A DNA stretch of 64,000 bases from Pseudomonas berkeleyensis (GTDB lineage: Bacteria > Pseudomonadota > Gammaproteobacteria > Pseudomonadales > Pseudomonadaceae). The stretch lies in the NCBI RefSeq assembly GCF_014109765.1, contig NZ_CP059139.1, positions 2,291,001-2,355,000 of the forward strand, given 5' to 3'. This document shows, piece by piece, positions 49,801-56,520 of the stretch. How positions within the stretch are numbered: the first letter of the stretch is position 1; every line of letters starts with the position of its first letter. Below the pieces are notes generated by a model. It was not told the origin of the DNA and made no database searches. It saw only the letters and a list, made by a program, of their open reading frames with translations. Both the position numbers and the translations under genes were made by a program.

Positions 49801-52800
49801 TGAGCCAGACCATTACCGTCTGGGTCGCCGGTGACAATCAGTTGGAGCCGGACGAAGGCTTCACCGTCAGCTTGCAGGCACCGAGCGACAGCCTCAGCCA
49901 CAGCTTCGCCAATCAGCAGGTGGACGCGGTGATCCGCAACGATGACGACGTGTTCGCCATCGCCCCGCGCGCTGCCGATGCCGCCGAGGGCACCTCGCTG
50001 ACCTTTACCGTGACCCGTACCGGTAGTACCGAAGGTACGTCTACGGTCAACTGGCGCATCAACCATGGCGATACCGATGTCAGTGATTTCTTCGCCTCCA
50101 GCGGCACGCTGACCTTCGCCGACGGGCAGAGCGAGATGGTGCTGACTATCCCGGTACGCAGCGACCGCGACGTCGAAATCGACGAACACTTCAGTGTCGA
50201 GCTGTATCAGCCAGGCCCTGGCAGCACCATCGATGCAGGTGCCGGCAGTGCCGCTGGGGTGATCCGCAACGACGACATCGACCTGACCCTGGCCAGTGTC
50301 GTCGCGCAGGTTCACGAAGGCGATAACGGCACGCCGGGGCGCCTGCACTTCACCGTTACCCGCAGTGGCGATACCAGCGGTGAAACCTCGGTCGACTGGC
50401 AGGTGCAGGCCGGTTCGGCCACCGCAGCTGACTTCCCTGGTGGCGTGCTGCCGTCCGGCTCCGTGGTGTTCGCCGCGGGTGAAACCCACAAGGACATCTA
50501 CATCGATGTCCTTGGCGACGGTTTCGACGAGGGCGACGAGCAGTTCACCCTGCACCTGTCCAACCCGACCGGTAACGCCGATATCGTCGGCAACGATCAG
50601 GTCGGCACCCTCGTCAACGACGACGATAGCCTGGCCCTGAGCGTGGTGACCCGCGAGCTGGTCGAAGGCGACAGCGGCTTGACCCTGTTCACCTTCCGCA
50701 TCGACCGTACCGGCAGCGCCGTGGGCACTGCCAGCGTCGACTGGCGCGCGGCCGGTATCGGCCCGCACCCGCTGAGTGACGCCGAGTTCGCCGCATTGAC
50801 CGGCACCGTACACTTCGCTGACGGCGAGACCAGCAAAACCTTCACCGTCGCCGTGCGCGGTGACGAGCTGGGCGAGGAAGACGAGAGCTTCGCCGTGCAA
50901 CTGGAGAATCCCAGCTACGGTTCCACCATCACCACCGGCCCGGTCAGCGCCGTGGTACTCAACGACGACCCGGTGCTGTGGATCAGCGCCGATGCCGCCA
51001 CGGTGGTGGAGGGCAGCGATGGCCTGCAGACTCCGGTGACCTTCACCGTTACCCGCGGTGGCGATCTGTCCGGCCCGGCCAGCGTGCTCTGGGAGGTGGT
51101 GCCGTCGGGCGCCAACCCGGTCAATGCCGAGGACTTCGGTGGTATCTACGTCAGTGGTGTGGTCGCTTTCGGTGTCGGTGAAACCAGCAAGACCATCACC
51201 GTCTGGGTGGACGCCGACACACTCGGTGAGCAGGACGAGACCTTCTCCGTGGTGCTCAGTGACGCCGAAGGCGCCACCATCCTCACTGGCGAGGCCAGCG
51301 TCACCATCCTCAATGATGACCGTGGCCTTAGCATCGCTGCCCTGGGCAGCGACAGCCAGCGCGAAGGCGACACGGGCGAGGTGATCGAGTTCGTCTACCG
51401 CGTGGAGCGGGTCGGTGACAGCACCGGCAGCGTCAGCGTCGACTGGTCGCTGCGCGGCAACGGTACCTATCCGGCCAACGCCGGCAGCTTCGTCGGTGGT
51501 GTGCTGCCGTCCGGCTCGCTGGTATTCGCCGATGGCGAAACCTACAAGGACATCGTCATCCGCGTGCAGGGTGACGACGTGCTCGGCCCGGATCAGGGCT
51601 TCGAGGTGGTGCTCAGCGACCCGCAGGGCATCGACCTGATCAACGACCGTGCCAGCGGCACCATCCTCAACGACGACAATCAGTTCGCCATTCGTGTGGT
51701 CGATAGCGTGCTGGCCGAGGGCAATGGCGGCGCCACCACGGTGTTCCGCTTCACCGTCACCCGCAGTGGCGACACCTCGTCAGCGGCCAGCATCGACTGG
51801 TCGGTGGCCGGCAGTGGCGCGGCTCCGGCGGACGGCGCCGATTTCGTGGGTGGCGTGCTGCCTACCGGTACCCTGCATTTCGCCGCCGGTGAGACCAGCA
51901 AGGTGCTGGAGATCGCCGTCAACGGCGATGACCTCGGCGAGTCCGATGAACAGTTCACCGTGCAACTGTCCAGCAGCGGTGGTGGCAGCAGCGTCAACCC
52001 GCTGCAGGGCAGCGCACGAGCCACCATCCAGAGCGACGATGTCGCGCTGACCGTGCTGGCGCTGGACAACAGCCGACTGGAAGGTGCTCCTGGCACCACC
52101 ACGCCGCTGACCTACCGCATTCTGCGCGCGGGGCCGGACGATGTTGCACTGACCATTCACTACAGCATCGTCGGGGCGGTGGATGCCAACGACTTCACCA
52201 TCCCGCTGGCCGGCACCATCACTCTGGCTGCTGGCGTGTCGGAGATGATCTTCAATCTGCCGATCCGTGGTGATTCGCTGCGTGAGGGCGACGAGTCGTT
52301 CGACCTGACCTTCACTCACCCGGCCATCGCCGGCGGTGCCACCACCCTTGGCGGTACCATTCGCGACGACGACCTGGGCCTGGCCATCAGCGGCCCGGAT
52401 AGCCTGGTGGAAGGCGACAGCGGCCTGCAGACGGTGACCTACCAGGTGACCCGCAACCCGACGTCCAGTGCCGAGACCTTCTACTGGAGCGTCACGCCGG
52501 GTGCAGGGCAGGGCGTGGATGCCGACGACTTCGGTGGCACCTTGCCTTCGGGCAGCGTCACCTTCGCCGCTGGCAGTACCACGGCCAGCTTCAGCTTCCA
52601 GATCAGTGGTGATCGTGCCGTGGAGGCAGACGAGCAGATGTCCATCGTCCTGCGTGCCACGGCCAACAGTCCGTACGTGCTGATCAGCAAGGACGTGGTA
52701 CTGCGCAATGACGACCAGGCAGGGGCGGGGGATGACCTACTCACCGGGACGTCAGGCGCCGACAACCTGTCTGGCCTGGGTGGCAATGACCGGTTGTTCG

Positions 52801-53357
52801 GCGGTGCCGGCAGCGACGTGCTCAATGGTGGTGATGGCGATGACCTGTTGGTCGGTGGCACGGGGGCCGATGTGTTGATCGGCGGCGCGGGGGCGGATCG
52901 CTTCCACTACACCTCGCCAGCCGATGGCATGGATGCGATCCTGGACTTCCAGGCCGGCGTCGATCACCTGACCTTCGACCCGACGGCCTTCGGTGGCCTG
53001 AATGGCCTGACCTCGGTCTCGCAAGCCTTCACCGGCGACATCATGCAGACCCTGGCGCAACTGGCCGGGCAGGGTAATGCCGACGTCTACCGGGTCAGCT
53101 TCGCGCCAGGGCAGTTCCAGTTCGGCACTGGTAGCAACGGCCACCTGGACGAGCTGGAGGCGGCGATCACGGGCAACGGGCAGCACAGTGGTGCGGCTTT
53201 CTTCCTGATCTCCAATGGCGACGTCACGCGTTTGTATTACGATGCCGACACGTCCAGCGGTACCGATGGCAGCGGCCTGGTGGCGCTCGCCGAGCTGGCC
53301 AACCAGCCCGACGCGCACAGCCTGCCGCAGGACATCATCCAGCCTTACACGGTGTAA
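37827..53357 (+). CDS. Giant RTX/Calx-beta repeat adhesin, type I secretion substrate
   Basis: This uninterrupted gene encodes 5176 residues. Residues 1-95 are helical, with no signal peptide; 110-250 form a Pro/Gly-rich linker with a glycine-rich stretch (GFGPGLLGGVTTGIGPGG). Residues about 252-4963 hold 39 Calx-beta-like repeats averaging 121 residues, with conserved VEGDSG, FTVTRSGD, GGVLPSGT and NDD boxes. RTX nonapeptides (GGAGSDVLNGGDGDD) follow at about 4968-5025. The end is a 150-residue C-terminal secretion region. It is a surface adhesin for biofilm or cell contact. I saw no LapG-type TAAG site near the N-terminus and no lapD/lapG genes nearby, so how the protein is held or released is unclear. 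AGGAG precedes the ATG. Confidence 0.93.
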   Translation: MAELTSAQIDTLVRAVQVVTDFLNGRAPDGIDSLEQALTVMSQMLRSAGIPVQLAESLRQSIAEQARATQSQPEAVEAFSWVQSWLANADIEVQRLDEGSTSAPLDVLTPMAEPAPSISAPAPFDSTHRPEITGLLGQDIDRSDVATQPERTQLTGDLSGSGVLPPGVPPELAMLNLDGFGPGLLGGVTTGIGPGGASQGTGGVAGGGLGVFPNFRDDSGIGSSLSAGTDRGLPPDTSGNEATPPTGSSQPTSVLSVRGAGDVVEGDSGDTMVLVFTVSRTSATGAAQVQWTLSGLDPALFGGSLPSGALVFADGQTEQQIRIEVPGDYLAQGDRTAVVSLSSPSAGSQLGQSSASVQILDNDATVSIQATRLQVLEGDEGEQQLLTFVVTRSNGRAEATIDWAASGLDEADIGGPLPSGTLTFGIGEVSKTISIPLLGDRVVEPNEVLQVSLSNPSSNLTIVTADATTTVLNDDGLVSIRANQSQVVEGDTGTTTTISFTVTRTDSLSSGSVRWSVSGVDAEDLIEGIDGGFLHFAAGETSRDIVLTVRGDREVEDDKTLTVSLQSEQSNLRVSGGSASTVILNDDTGVSLRGVTMDVMEGGQGQQTAITFMVTRSELLDQSLSIDWRFVRVGTHAADANDFVAGQNLLNLADGMPSGGVTFAPNETQKLVTVWVKGDNLAEMDETFGIVLHNPPAGVQIINGEAYGTIRTDESVYSIEAVTPSTVEGNGVGGVQAFIVTRTGNISSAGQIGYQIAGYGELPTDINDFAVDQPMSGTVQFAAGESSKVIYVRLNGDTQIEGTESYTVSLQAQDANSQIDVGAALASIDSDDQAVSIVARNANVREGTTSTTPLEFVVTRTGELSLSGTVQWHVQGFGNNPVDAADFGGTWPSGTVEFAPGQSSAVIRFSATPDSHYEPTEGLQVVISSTTPGMTIIQDRANGSLINDDARLSLDGSGLVAAEGNSDTPRSLNFTVQRQGDLTQSVSVDWRLVFGSDANSANAADFLAGTAFSGTLEFGRGVQSLVVTLPLSPDNLVELDETFQVVLSNPSPGAEISVGSANGLIRNDDVVFNLLSQADSLEGSGGSHELRYVVERSGDLTGSDTITWSLAPGAINGVDGSDFVGGVLPSGTLVFTAGVDRMEIVLHIATDSQLEADESFVLSLGTPNPGATVGNGSVNGMLLNDDQQFAIQAQTASVAEGGDGQVAQLNFLVNRTGYLNGTGSVAWRVVGEGGNPVDGADFVGGVLPSGTLNFTSGQTSQTITLQVAGDYRLEASEGLRVELYDPSTGASLGNASATATITNDDTGLAIATTRSGLVEGDSGSVIHEFTVTRSGVTTGTTSVDWSLSGEVDAADFVGGVLPSGTVTFGPGETSKVIQISVRGDRDVEGDESFTVTLGNASGHADILVGEAQGSIVSDDVGISIQAEQAAVDEGAAGETQVLRFTVTRSGDLSGPVSVTWTASGLQADDFVLGTALNGLVEFAAGETSKVIELTLAGDAVLESDETLTLTLGNPVSNPAYGQTQLLTDTASTLVRNDDLALSIDADQASAAEGDAGQERSFTFTVTRSGDLRATSVDWKVAVGQGVDAASLADFVVGQDALGANAGLPSGTVAFAEGQTSVQITVRVAGDGHIELDESFSVELQARDGNTELTVASAETRIDNDDMGFSITPLAADKAEGNSGTTAFTFTVTRAGDLGSAALVDWSLSGIANAADFAASSGTLSFAAGEASKTLTIQVNGDLQVEADETFTVTLNNARLEDGTPQAVVDGTADGVIRNDDQGFSVNAEQASISEGNSGSKTVIYTIVRSGDLTGSATVDYQVTGSNGGDAADTIGGLPAGSLTFAPGQSERTVSFVLRGDTRVEADEAFTLTLSNPSAGILIKPSDSTLVTNDDTNFSISAPAAQNEGATGDVTEFTFTVTRSGVTTGTGSVQWRLDPATGINATDFQGSQDTLDNNAGLPSGTVSFAAGQTSQTITIRVRGDNTVESNESLQVSLFNPTGGTIEAGEGTASTQIVNDDASFSIAANAATQAEGNSGERDVVFTVTRSGSLNGARDMTWTLSGGLNASDLGVGQASSGTLSFADGQSTATVVIRVRGDSNVEDDEAVTVTLSNPSANASIGTASATTTLTNDDASLSISPLSADKGEGNSGYVEFTFTVTRAGYTNQVSTVDWRVDPSVANSVNGADFFSSQAAGVLRDVDGIPYGTVTFAAGETSKTITLRVAGDSQLESNETLRVLLENASPGNEIATASADGVVRNDDAEVSITGTLVVNEGDAGHGQGAFFEYTVTRTGNLNQTSTVNWAVQHIDTTSADFTNGSVNLNPTGTVTFAANETTQTFRVYAYGDTGVGSIEGNERFNLVLSNPSGGTSIGSNGSVQSTIANDDTRVTIEWVQARQAEKIEGESTTYTINLTRSGDTSKVSTLNWAVSGEQVSLNGGWSWEGIADGTDFGGTLPSGNVRFEVGQTSKTITFTVRGDDVVENNEWFKVLFSNTGGIDELYAPQSGNQGIISATQQTTNKSETGVYLFGEIQRDEAEFYIQDTPTTGRNRFEGDTVADGGSAADGYIEHTFAVYRTISTAGPAWVDWAVQTSVGNYVSMDANDFAPGEALSGRLEFVDGQSVGYVTIRTRVDDVGEYDEAFRLYLTQASPGSSIQSGSTANPGYVNNHVVLQNDDTRFDVSSERVSEGDELVFTITRAGDQRGSDSVDWQIVLGGSETSNESNNVRNDWYKLDPADLDMDAILANNPGLSWNAATRTLSGSFTFLDGELTKTVTLYTVNDTLTETWREEVKMVLSNPQNLDGDIETPSLGYNQDGWVLNDEPAALLAVTSSTSEVFEGNSGTTSVTFTITRTAQPGGSVDYASSVAWQIVGDNINWGGNGGAQVSAYGGNATAVTSASSSTTYGVVNFAAGETSKQVTVTFPGDTVIEPDTLLNFSLISPNEAYNHPFISSQYRDEYGPTGIDPAQSSASTTLKNDDIRLWVGSFGNADPVASGYEGQPLNFTIVRSGRMDNALTIGYTLTNGSTTNADFVSLSGTFTLPAGMSSYNVSLLDLLKADGIIENTENFTLRLNAPADTTGATVRFGIDGWSASSATNMNVTGTLLESDTRYTATPTNASQSEADAGQTTTYSLTVNRTGYTGVGSVKWRVEGVGANPADAADFSGGVLPSGTLSFANGVMTGNINIVVRGDGQVENNEGFRVVFYEETLNSAGIVNRPVTGQNSPDLTIVNDDTGISIADASITETDANQTLTFTVTRSGVISGTSSMNWSLLHDTTNAADFTGATSGVVNFAANQTTAQITVTVVGDVTPEQVEKFRIALSNFSSDISDQIRTTAEGTIRNDDASFSIAPLQGASNEGQAQTFVITRSHSTEQNQTINWQVLFNGTANNADLSGPLSGSVTFAPGELTKTISVQSNQDAVAEADETYSVQITLGAGTTGDTITQAAAEGTILNDDAAFNIVADQSELAEGHSGTTAFTFTVQRSGDTSGSASVNWRLGSMLAGVADFATADQLGDNSGLPSGSLTFADGESSKTITVLVNGDTLVEGDETFQIVLGNPVGAQIQTGSASSTIVNDDASISIAATDASKAEGNSGTTAFTFTITRTGALDQPKTVDWAVIGHGAHPVDGADFEFGSLPSGSLVLPAGQASVTLTINVRGDVLAEHDEGFSVVLSNPASGLVIDQASADGLIIADDVVIDVTAPAAQAEGDDGQTTWFDFVLTRSGKLSGSETINWSVAGIGANPASADDFLQTSGSVTFAAGQEQLTIRVPVRGDYSGEANEDFRLSLSSSDGVVFTQATADATIVNDDVSLTIVATDARHVEGHDGLQTVYTFTVSRSGNLDLATSVDWSLQGLADAADFLGGVLPSGTLNFASGEAGSQTISITVIGDRAVEPDETFQVVLGNASAGSDIKVGSATGTIVSDDVHWDIGVTTTPVEGDSGATGYQFLVTRTGSGLATTLAWSVAGSGANPASADDFFGGQLPFGELTFAEGQMSQTITVWVAGDNQLEPDEGFTVSLQAPSDSLSHSFANQQVDAVIRNDDDVFAIAPRAADAAEGTSLTFTVTRTGSTEGTSTVNWRINHGDTDVSDFFASSGTLTFADGQSEMVLTIPVRSDRDVEIDEHFSVELYQPGPGSTIDAGAGSAAGVIRNDDIDLTLASVVAQVHEGDNGTPGRLHFTVTRSGDTSGETSVDWQVQAGSATAADFPGGVLPSGSVVFAAGETHKDIYIDVLGDGFDEGDEQFTLHLSNPTGNADIVGNDQVGTLVNDDDSLALSVVTRELVEGDSGLTLFTFRIDRTGSAVGTASVDWRAAGIGPHPLSDAEFAALTGTVHFADGETSKTFTVAVRGDELGEEDESFAVQLENPSYGSTITTGPVSAVVLNDDPVLWISADAATVVEGSDGLQTPVTFTVTRGGDLSGPASVLWEVVPSGANPVNAEDFGGIYVSGVVAFGVGETSKTITVWVDADTLGEQDETFSVVLSDAEGATILTGEASVTILNDDRGLSIAALGSDSQREGDTGEVIEFVYRVERVGDSTGSVSVDWSLRGNGTYPANAGSFVGGVLPSGSLVFADGETYKDIVIRVQGDDVLGPDQGFEVVLSDPQGIDLINDRASGTILNDDNQFAIRVVDSVLAEGNGGATTVFRFTVTRSGDTSSAASIDWSVAGSGAAPADGADFVGGVLPTGTLHFAAGETSKVLEIAVNGDDLGESDEQFTVQLSSSGGGSSVNPLQGSARATIQSDDVALTVLALDNSRLEGAPGTTTPLTYRILRAGPDDVALTIHYSIVGAVDANDFTIPLAGTITLAAGVSEMIFNLPIRGDSLREGDESFDLTFTHPAIAGGATTLGGTIRDDDLGLAISGPDSLVEGDSGLQTVTYQVTRNPTSSAETFYWSVTPGAGQGVDADDFGGTLPSGSVTFAAGSTTASFSFQISGDRAVEADEQMSIVLRATANSPYVLISKDVVLRNDDQAGAGDDLLTGTSGADNLSGLGGNDRLFGGAGSDVLNGGDGDDLLVGGTGADVLIGGAGADRFHYTSPADGMDAILDFQAGVDHLTFDPTAFGGLNGLTSVSQAFTGDIMQTLAQLAGQGNADVYRVSFAPGQFQFGTGSNGHLDELEAAITGNGQHSGAAFFLISNGDVTRLYYDADTSSGTDGSGLVALAELANQPDAHSLPQDIIQPYTV
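38580..52716 (+). repeat. 39 tandem Calx-beta-like repeats within the adhesin gene
   Basis: I counted 39 repeats by their NDD/SDD-type ends. Most are 110-127 residues. Repeats 19-22 (about 45000-46760) are longer (130-160) and diverged, with Trp/Asn-rich insertions. The nucleotide repeats are not identical, but phrases such as GGCGTGCTGCCGTCCGGC recur. This region is prone to assembly errors and to repeat-number variation. Confidence 0.88.
52720..52905 (+). repeat. Short RTX nonapeptide block
   Basis: About five GGxGxDxLx-type nonapeptides (GNDRLFGGAGSD, GGDGDDLLVGG and similar) form a single small calcium-binding beta-roll at the end of the adhesin, just before the secretion signal. It probably helps folding after export. 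Confidence 0.9.
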
Positions 53358-53363
53358 CCCGTT

Positions 53364-53387
53364 CCCCTGCGCGGCGACGCGCAGGGG
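53364..53387 (+). terminator. Hairpin between adhesin and exporter genes
   Basis: CCCCTGCGC / GCGCAGGGG forms a nine-base stem with a six-base loop and is followed by GCCTTTCC, seven bases after the adhesin stop. It may act as a partial terminator, giving far more adhesin message than exporter message. Confidence 0.6.
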
Positions 53388-53405
53388 GCCTTTCCGAGTG
53401 TCACG

Positions 53406-55085
53406 ATGAACGAGTTTTTCCGCCGAATCGCCCTGCAACCCAGGCTGCGCCTGGAGCTGTGGCTGTCCTCGCTGTTGATCAATCTGCTCGGTCTGGCCAG
53501 CTCGTTGTACAGCATCCATGTTCTCAACCGGTACCTGGCACTGGGTGTCGACGCGACCCTGGTGACCCTGACCCTCGGCGCCGTCATGGCGGTGGGCTTC
53601 GAGGTGCTGCTACGCAATGCGCGTCTGCGCGTGGCGCAGTGGTTGTGCGCACGGGCCGATACGGAGTTGGGTGAGACGCTGTTCGAAGGCGCCGTGCGTG
53701 GCCAGTACGCCCTGGTCGAGCAGTTGCCGCATACGGCGCGGCGGGAAATCCTTTCCGGGCAGAGCACCGTGCAGCAATGCTTCGGTGCGCCCAACCTGGT
53801 GACCCTGCTGGACACGCCGTTCGCTTTCGTCTTCGTCGTGGTGCTGGGCATGCTCAGCCCGTTCCTGGCCTGCATGGCTTTGCTGGTGATGGCCGGTGTC
53901 ACGCTGGTGTCGCTGTTGGCCCAGCGCCGCCTGCGTGAACCGATGGAGGCGCAGAGTCGCATCGCCATGCAAATGGCCGGTTACCAGCACAACCTCACTG
54001 CTGGCGGCGAAATGGTGCGGGCTTTTTCCGCAGCCGATGCGCTGAAGGAAAAGTGGCGGGCCTGCGCCGACGATCAGGCCGAGCAGCGCGCTCAACTCAA
54101 TCGTCTGCAGAACACCATGCAGAACGCCAGCTACGCCGGCACCCTGATCCTCAGCATGGTGATCATGGGGCTGGGCGCGCGCGAGGTGCTGGCTGGTAAC
54201 CTCGACATCGGTTCGTTGATCGGCTGCAACATTCTCGCCAGTCGAGCCTTGGCGGCGCTGACCCGCGCGCTCGGCCTGGGCGAGCAGATCGGCCGTGGTC
54301 AGCGCGCACTGGAGCTGGCGCGGCAGTTGTGCGCTATTCCGCGTGAGCGTGCCGAGGGCGTGCGCCTGGGTCAGACCCGCGGCAGCCTGCGTTTCGAGGA
54401 CATGGCTTTCGGTTACCCGAAGCAGGCCGTGCCGGTGTTGGAGCATTTCGATTATTCGTTGGAGGCCGGCAAGGTGCTGGTTTTCACCGGTGCCAATGGC
54501 AGCGGCAAGACGACCCTGGCGCGCCTGCTGGTGGGGCTGCTGGAGCCCAGCCGTGGTCATCTGTTGGTCGATGGCATGGATCTGCGCCAGGCCGATCCGC
54601 AATGGTGGCGTCGTCAAGTCGCCTACCTGCCACAGGAACCGCAGTTCTTCGATGGCACCCTGCGTGAGAACCTCTGTGTGCTGGCGCCGGAAACCGCTGA
54701 TGCCAAGGTACTGGAGTTGTGCCGGGAGCTGGCGGTGGGCGCCTTCGTCGAAGGTGGTGCGGAAGGATTGGGCCTGGTGGTGCGCAACGGTGGCGGCAGT
54801 ATTCCGCTGGGTATCCGTCGGCGCCTGGCGCTGGTACGCGCGGTGCTCGGTGGTGGGCAACTGGTGGTACTGGACGACCCTACCGAGGGCGTCGATGCCG
54901 AAGGATGCAAGGCCATCGCGGCGCTGCTCAGCCGCCTGGTACGCGAGGGGCGTACGCTGGTGATGATGAGCAATGAATCGTTCATCCTCGGTGCTGCCGA
55001 TACGGTCATCGACCTCAACCACAAGCCGGTACCGCGCGTGCTGCGAGATGGCAAACCTGCACGCGAAGGAGTCCAGCATGGCTGA
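53406..55085 (+). CDS. Type I secretion ABC exporter, LapB/HlyB-like, with a degenerate ATPase domain
   Basis: A 559-residue exporter with a transmembrane domain (about 15-290, six helices) and an ATP-binding domain (about 325-545). There is no N-terminal C39-like domain. Walker A is normal (GANGSGKTT, Lys368). The signature loop reads GGGSIPLGIRRRLAL instead of LSGGQ. Walker B ends LVVLDDPTEG with Asp491 where the catalytic Glu belongs, and the switch His is Asn523 (LVMMSNES). By family knowledge these changes should slow or alter ATP hydrolysis. Its place between the adhesin and the HlyD gene nonetheless makes it the adhesin exporter. The adaptor gene overlaps its end by eight bases. Confidence 0.88.
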   Translation: MNEFFRRIALQPRLRLELWLSSLLINLLGLASSLYSIHVLNRYLALGVDATLVTLTLGAVMAVGFEVLLRNARLRVAQWLCARADTELGETLFEGAVRGQYALVEQLPHTARREILSGQSTVQQCFGAPNLVTLLDTPFAFVFVVVLGMLSPFLACMALLVMAGVTLVSLLAQRRLREPMEAQSRIAMQMAGYQHNLTAGGEMVRAFSAADALKEKWRACADDQAEQRAQLNRLQNTMQNASYAGTLILSMVIMGLGAREVLAGNLDIGSLIGCNILASRALAALTRALGLGEQIGRGQRALELARQLCAIPRERAEGVRLGQTRGSLRFEDMAFGYPKQAVPVLEHFDYSLEAGKVLVFTGANGSGKTTLARLLVGLLEPSRGHLLVDGMDLRQADPQWWRRQVAYLPQEPQFFDGTLRENLCVLAPETADAKVLELCRELAVGAFVEGGAEGLGLVVRNGGGSIPLGIRRRLALVRAVLGGGQLVVLDDPTEGVDAEGCKAIAALLSRLVREGRTLVMMSNESFILGAADTVIDLNHKPVPRVLRDGKPAREGVQHG

Positions 55086-56490
55086 GCAAGGCATGCCCAT
55101 GAATGACGCACCTAGCCGCCTTGGTCGCATCGCTGACCGGATATTGGGCGTCTTCGAGAACCATCCATTGCTGAGTCGCGTGGCCGGTTTCTTCCTGCCC
55201 GGCAAGACCGACCCGGCATTGCCTGGCGACGAACTGCTGGGCAGCCGCCTGACCATCCGCCTGCTGGCGCTGATGCTCGGTGCCATGCTGCTGTGGTCGC
55301 TGTTCTTCCCGCTGGACATCGCCAGCCACTCCACCGGTGAGGTGACTTCGTTGGGGCAGACCAAGCTGGTTCAGCACCTGGAGGGCGGTATCGTGCGCCG
55401 TATCCTGGTGCGTGAAGGACAGCGTGTGGCAGCTGGCGAGCCGCTGGCGGAAATCGAACGTGTCGCCATGATGTCCGAAGGGCGCGAGACCGAGGCGCTG
55501 CTGGCTGCGTTGCGTATCCGCTCCCTGCGTCTGGAAGCGCAACTGGCCGGTGCCGACGACATGATCGTGCCCGAAGAGCTGGCGCGATACTTCCCCGAGC
55601 AGGTCAAGGTCAACCGTGACCTGTTCATCGCCCAGAAGAGCCGTCTGGACAGCCGCTCCGAGGAGCAGCAGCAGAAAATCCAGCAACGTCGCGCTGAGGA
55701 AAAGGAACTCAAGGCGCGCATCGGCCACGTCAGTTCCAAGCTCAAGCTGCTGCGCGAGCAGATCGCCATCAGCCAGAAGTTGATGGCCGAGGGGTTGGCC
55801 AACCGCTACGAACACCTGGAACTGCTCAAGGACGAACAGCAATTGCGTGGCACCCTGCAGGAAACCGAGGCGTCACTGGGCCGCGTATACGCAGGTCTGA
55901 AGCAGGAGCAGGCAGCCCTCACCAGCCTGGATTCGGGCGGCCACGAGGAATTGCAGAAGGAGCTGGCCGAAGTGCGCCGGCAGATCACCGAGCTGCAGGA
56001 GCGGCTGACGAAGTTCTCCGACAGCCGTGAGCGCCAGGTCGTGCGTTCGCCCATCGAAGGCGTGGTCATGACCCTGCAGGTGGTCACCGAGGGCGGGGTG
56101 ATTCAGCCCGGCGGTACCCTGATGACCCTGGTGCCGGCGGACGAACCGCTGATGATCGAGACGCGCCTGCCGGTCGGTGACATCGGTATGGTCACCCCTG
56201 GGCAGCAGGCTCGTATCCAGCTGGTATCGTCGATCGCCCGCGGCTTTCAGCCTATCGATGGTGAAGTGGTCGATATCAGCCCGGACTCGGTGCTTGACGA
56301 GCAGCGTATCCCGTATTTCCGCGTACGTATCCGCCCGGCGCAGGACGCCTTCGAGCATTCTGGCGCGCGTTATCCCTTGCTGCCCGGCGTACCTGTGAGT
56401 GTCGCCATCCTCACTGGCGAGCGCTCGTTGTTCAACTATATCGCCGGCCCGCTCACCGACGGTATGAACCGTTCGTTCAGCGAGCCCTGA
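55078..56490 (+). CDS. HlyD/LapC-type membrane fusion protein of the adhesin secretion system
   Basis: A 470-residue periplasmic adaptor. A short cytoplasmic N-terminus leads to one membrane helix (about 58-80, LALMLGAMLLWSLFFPL). A lipoyl half-motif, QHLEGGIVRRILVREGQRV, follows, then long coiled coils (about 180-330), the second lipoyl half (SPIEGVVMTLQVVTEGGVIQPG), and a beta-barrel end (FRVRIRPA). It links the ABC exporter to the TolC-like channel. The ATG at 55078 has GAAGGAG upstream and overlaps the exporter gene, which shows coupling. It is the last gene of the operon. Confidence 0.93.
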   Translation: MAEQGMPMNDAPSRLGRIADRILGVFENHPLLSRVAGFFLPGKTDPALPGDELLGSRLTIRLLALMLGAMLLWSLFFPLDIASHSTGEVTSLGQTKLVQHLEGGIVRRILVREGQRVAAGEPLAEIERVAMMSEGRETEALLAALRIRSLRLEAQLAGADDMIVPEELARYFPEQVKVNRDLFIAQKSRLDSRSEEQQQKIQQRRAEEKELKARIGHVSSKLKLLREQIAISQKLMAEGLANRYEHLELLKDEQQLRGTLQETEASLGRVYAGLKQEQAALTSLDSGGHEELQKELAEVRRQITELQERLTKFSDSRERQVVRSPIEGVVMTLQVVTEGGVIQPGGTLMTLVPADEPLMIETRLPVGDIGMVTPGQQARIQLVSSIARGFQPIDGEVVDISPDSVLDEQRIPYFRVRIRPAQDAFEHSGARYPLLPGVPVSVAILTGERSLFNYIAGPLTDGMNRSFSEP

Positions 56491-56520
56491 GCGACCGGGC
56501 GTTTGCCGGAGCAACGTTGA

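Noticed and set aside
38580..52716. Long open frames on the minus strand through the adhesin gene (for example 43335-45827)
   Set aside because: They are mirror frames of a GC-rich repeat gene and have no domains or translation starts of their own.
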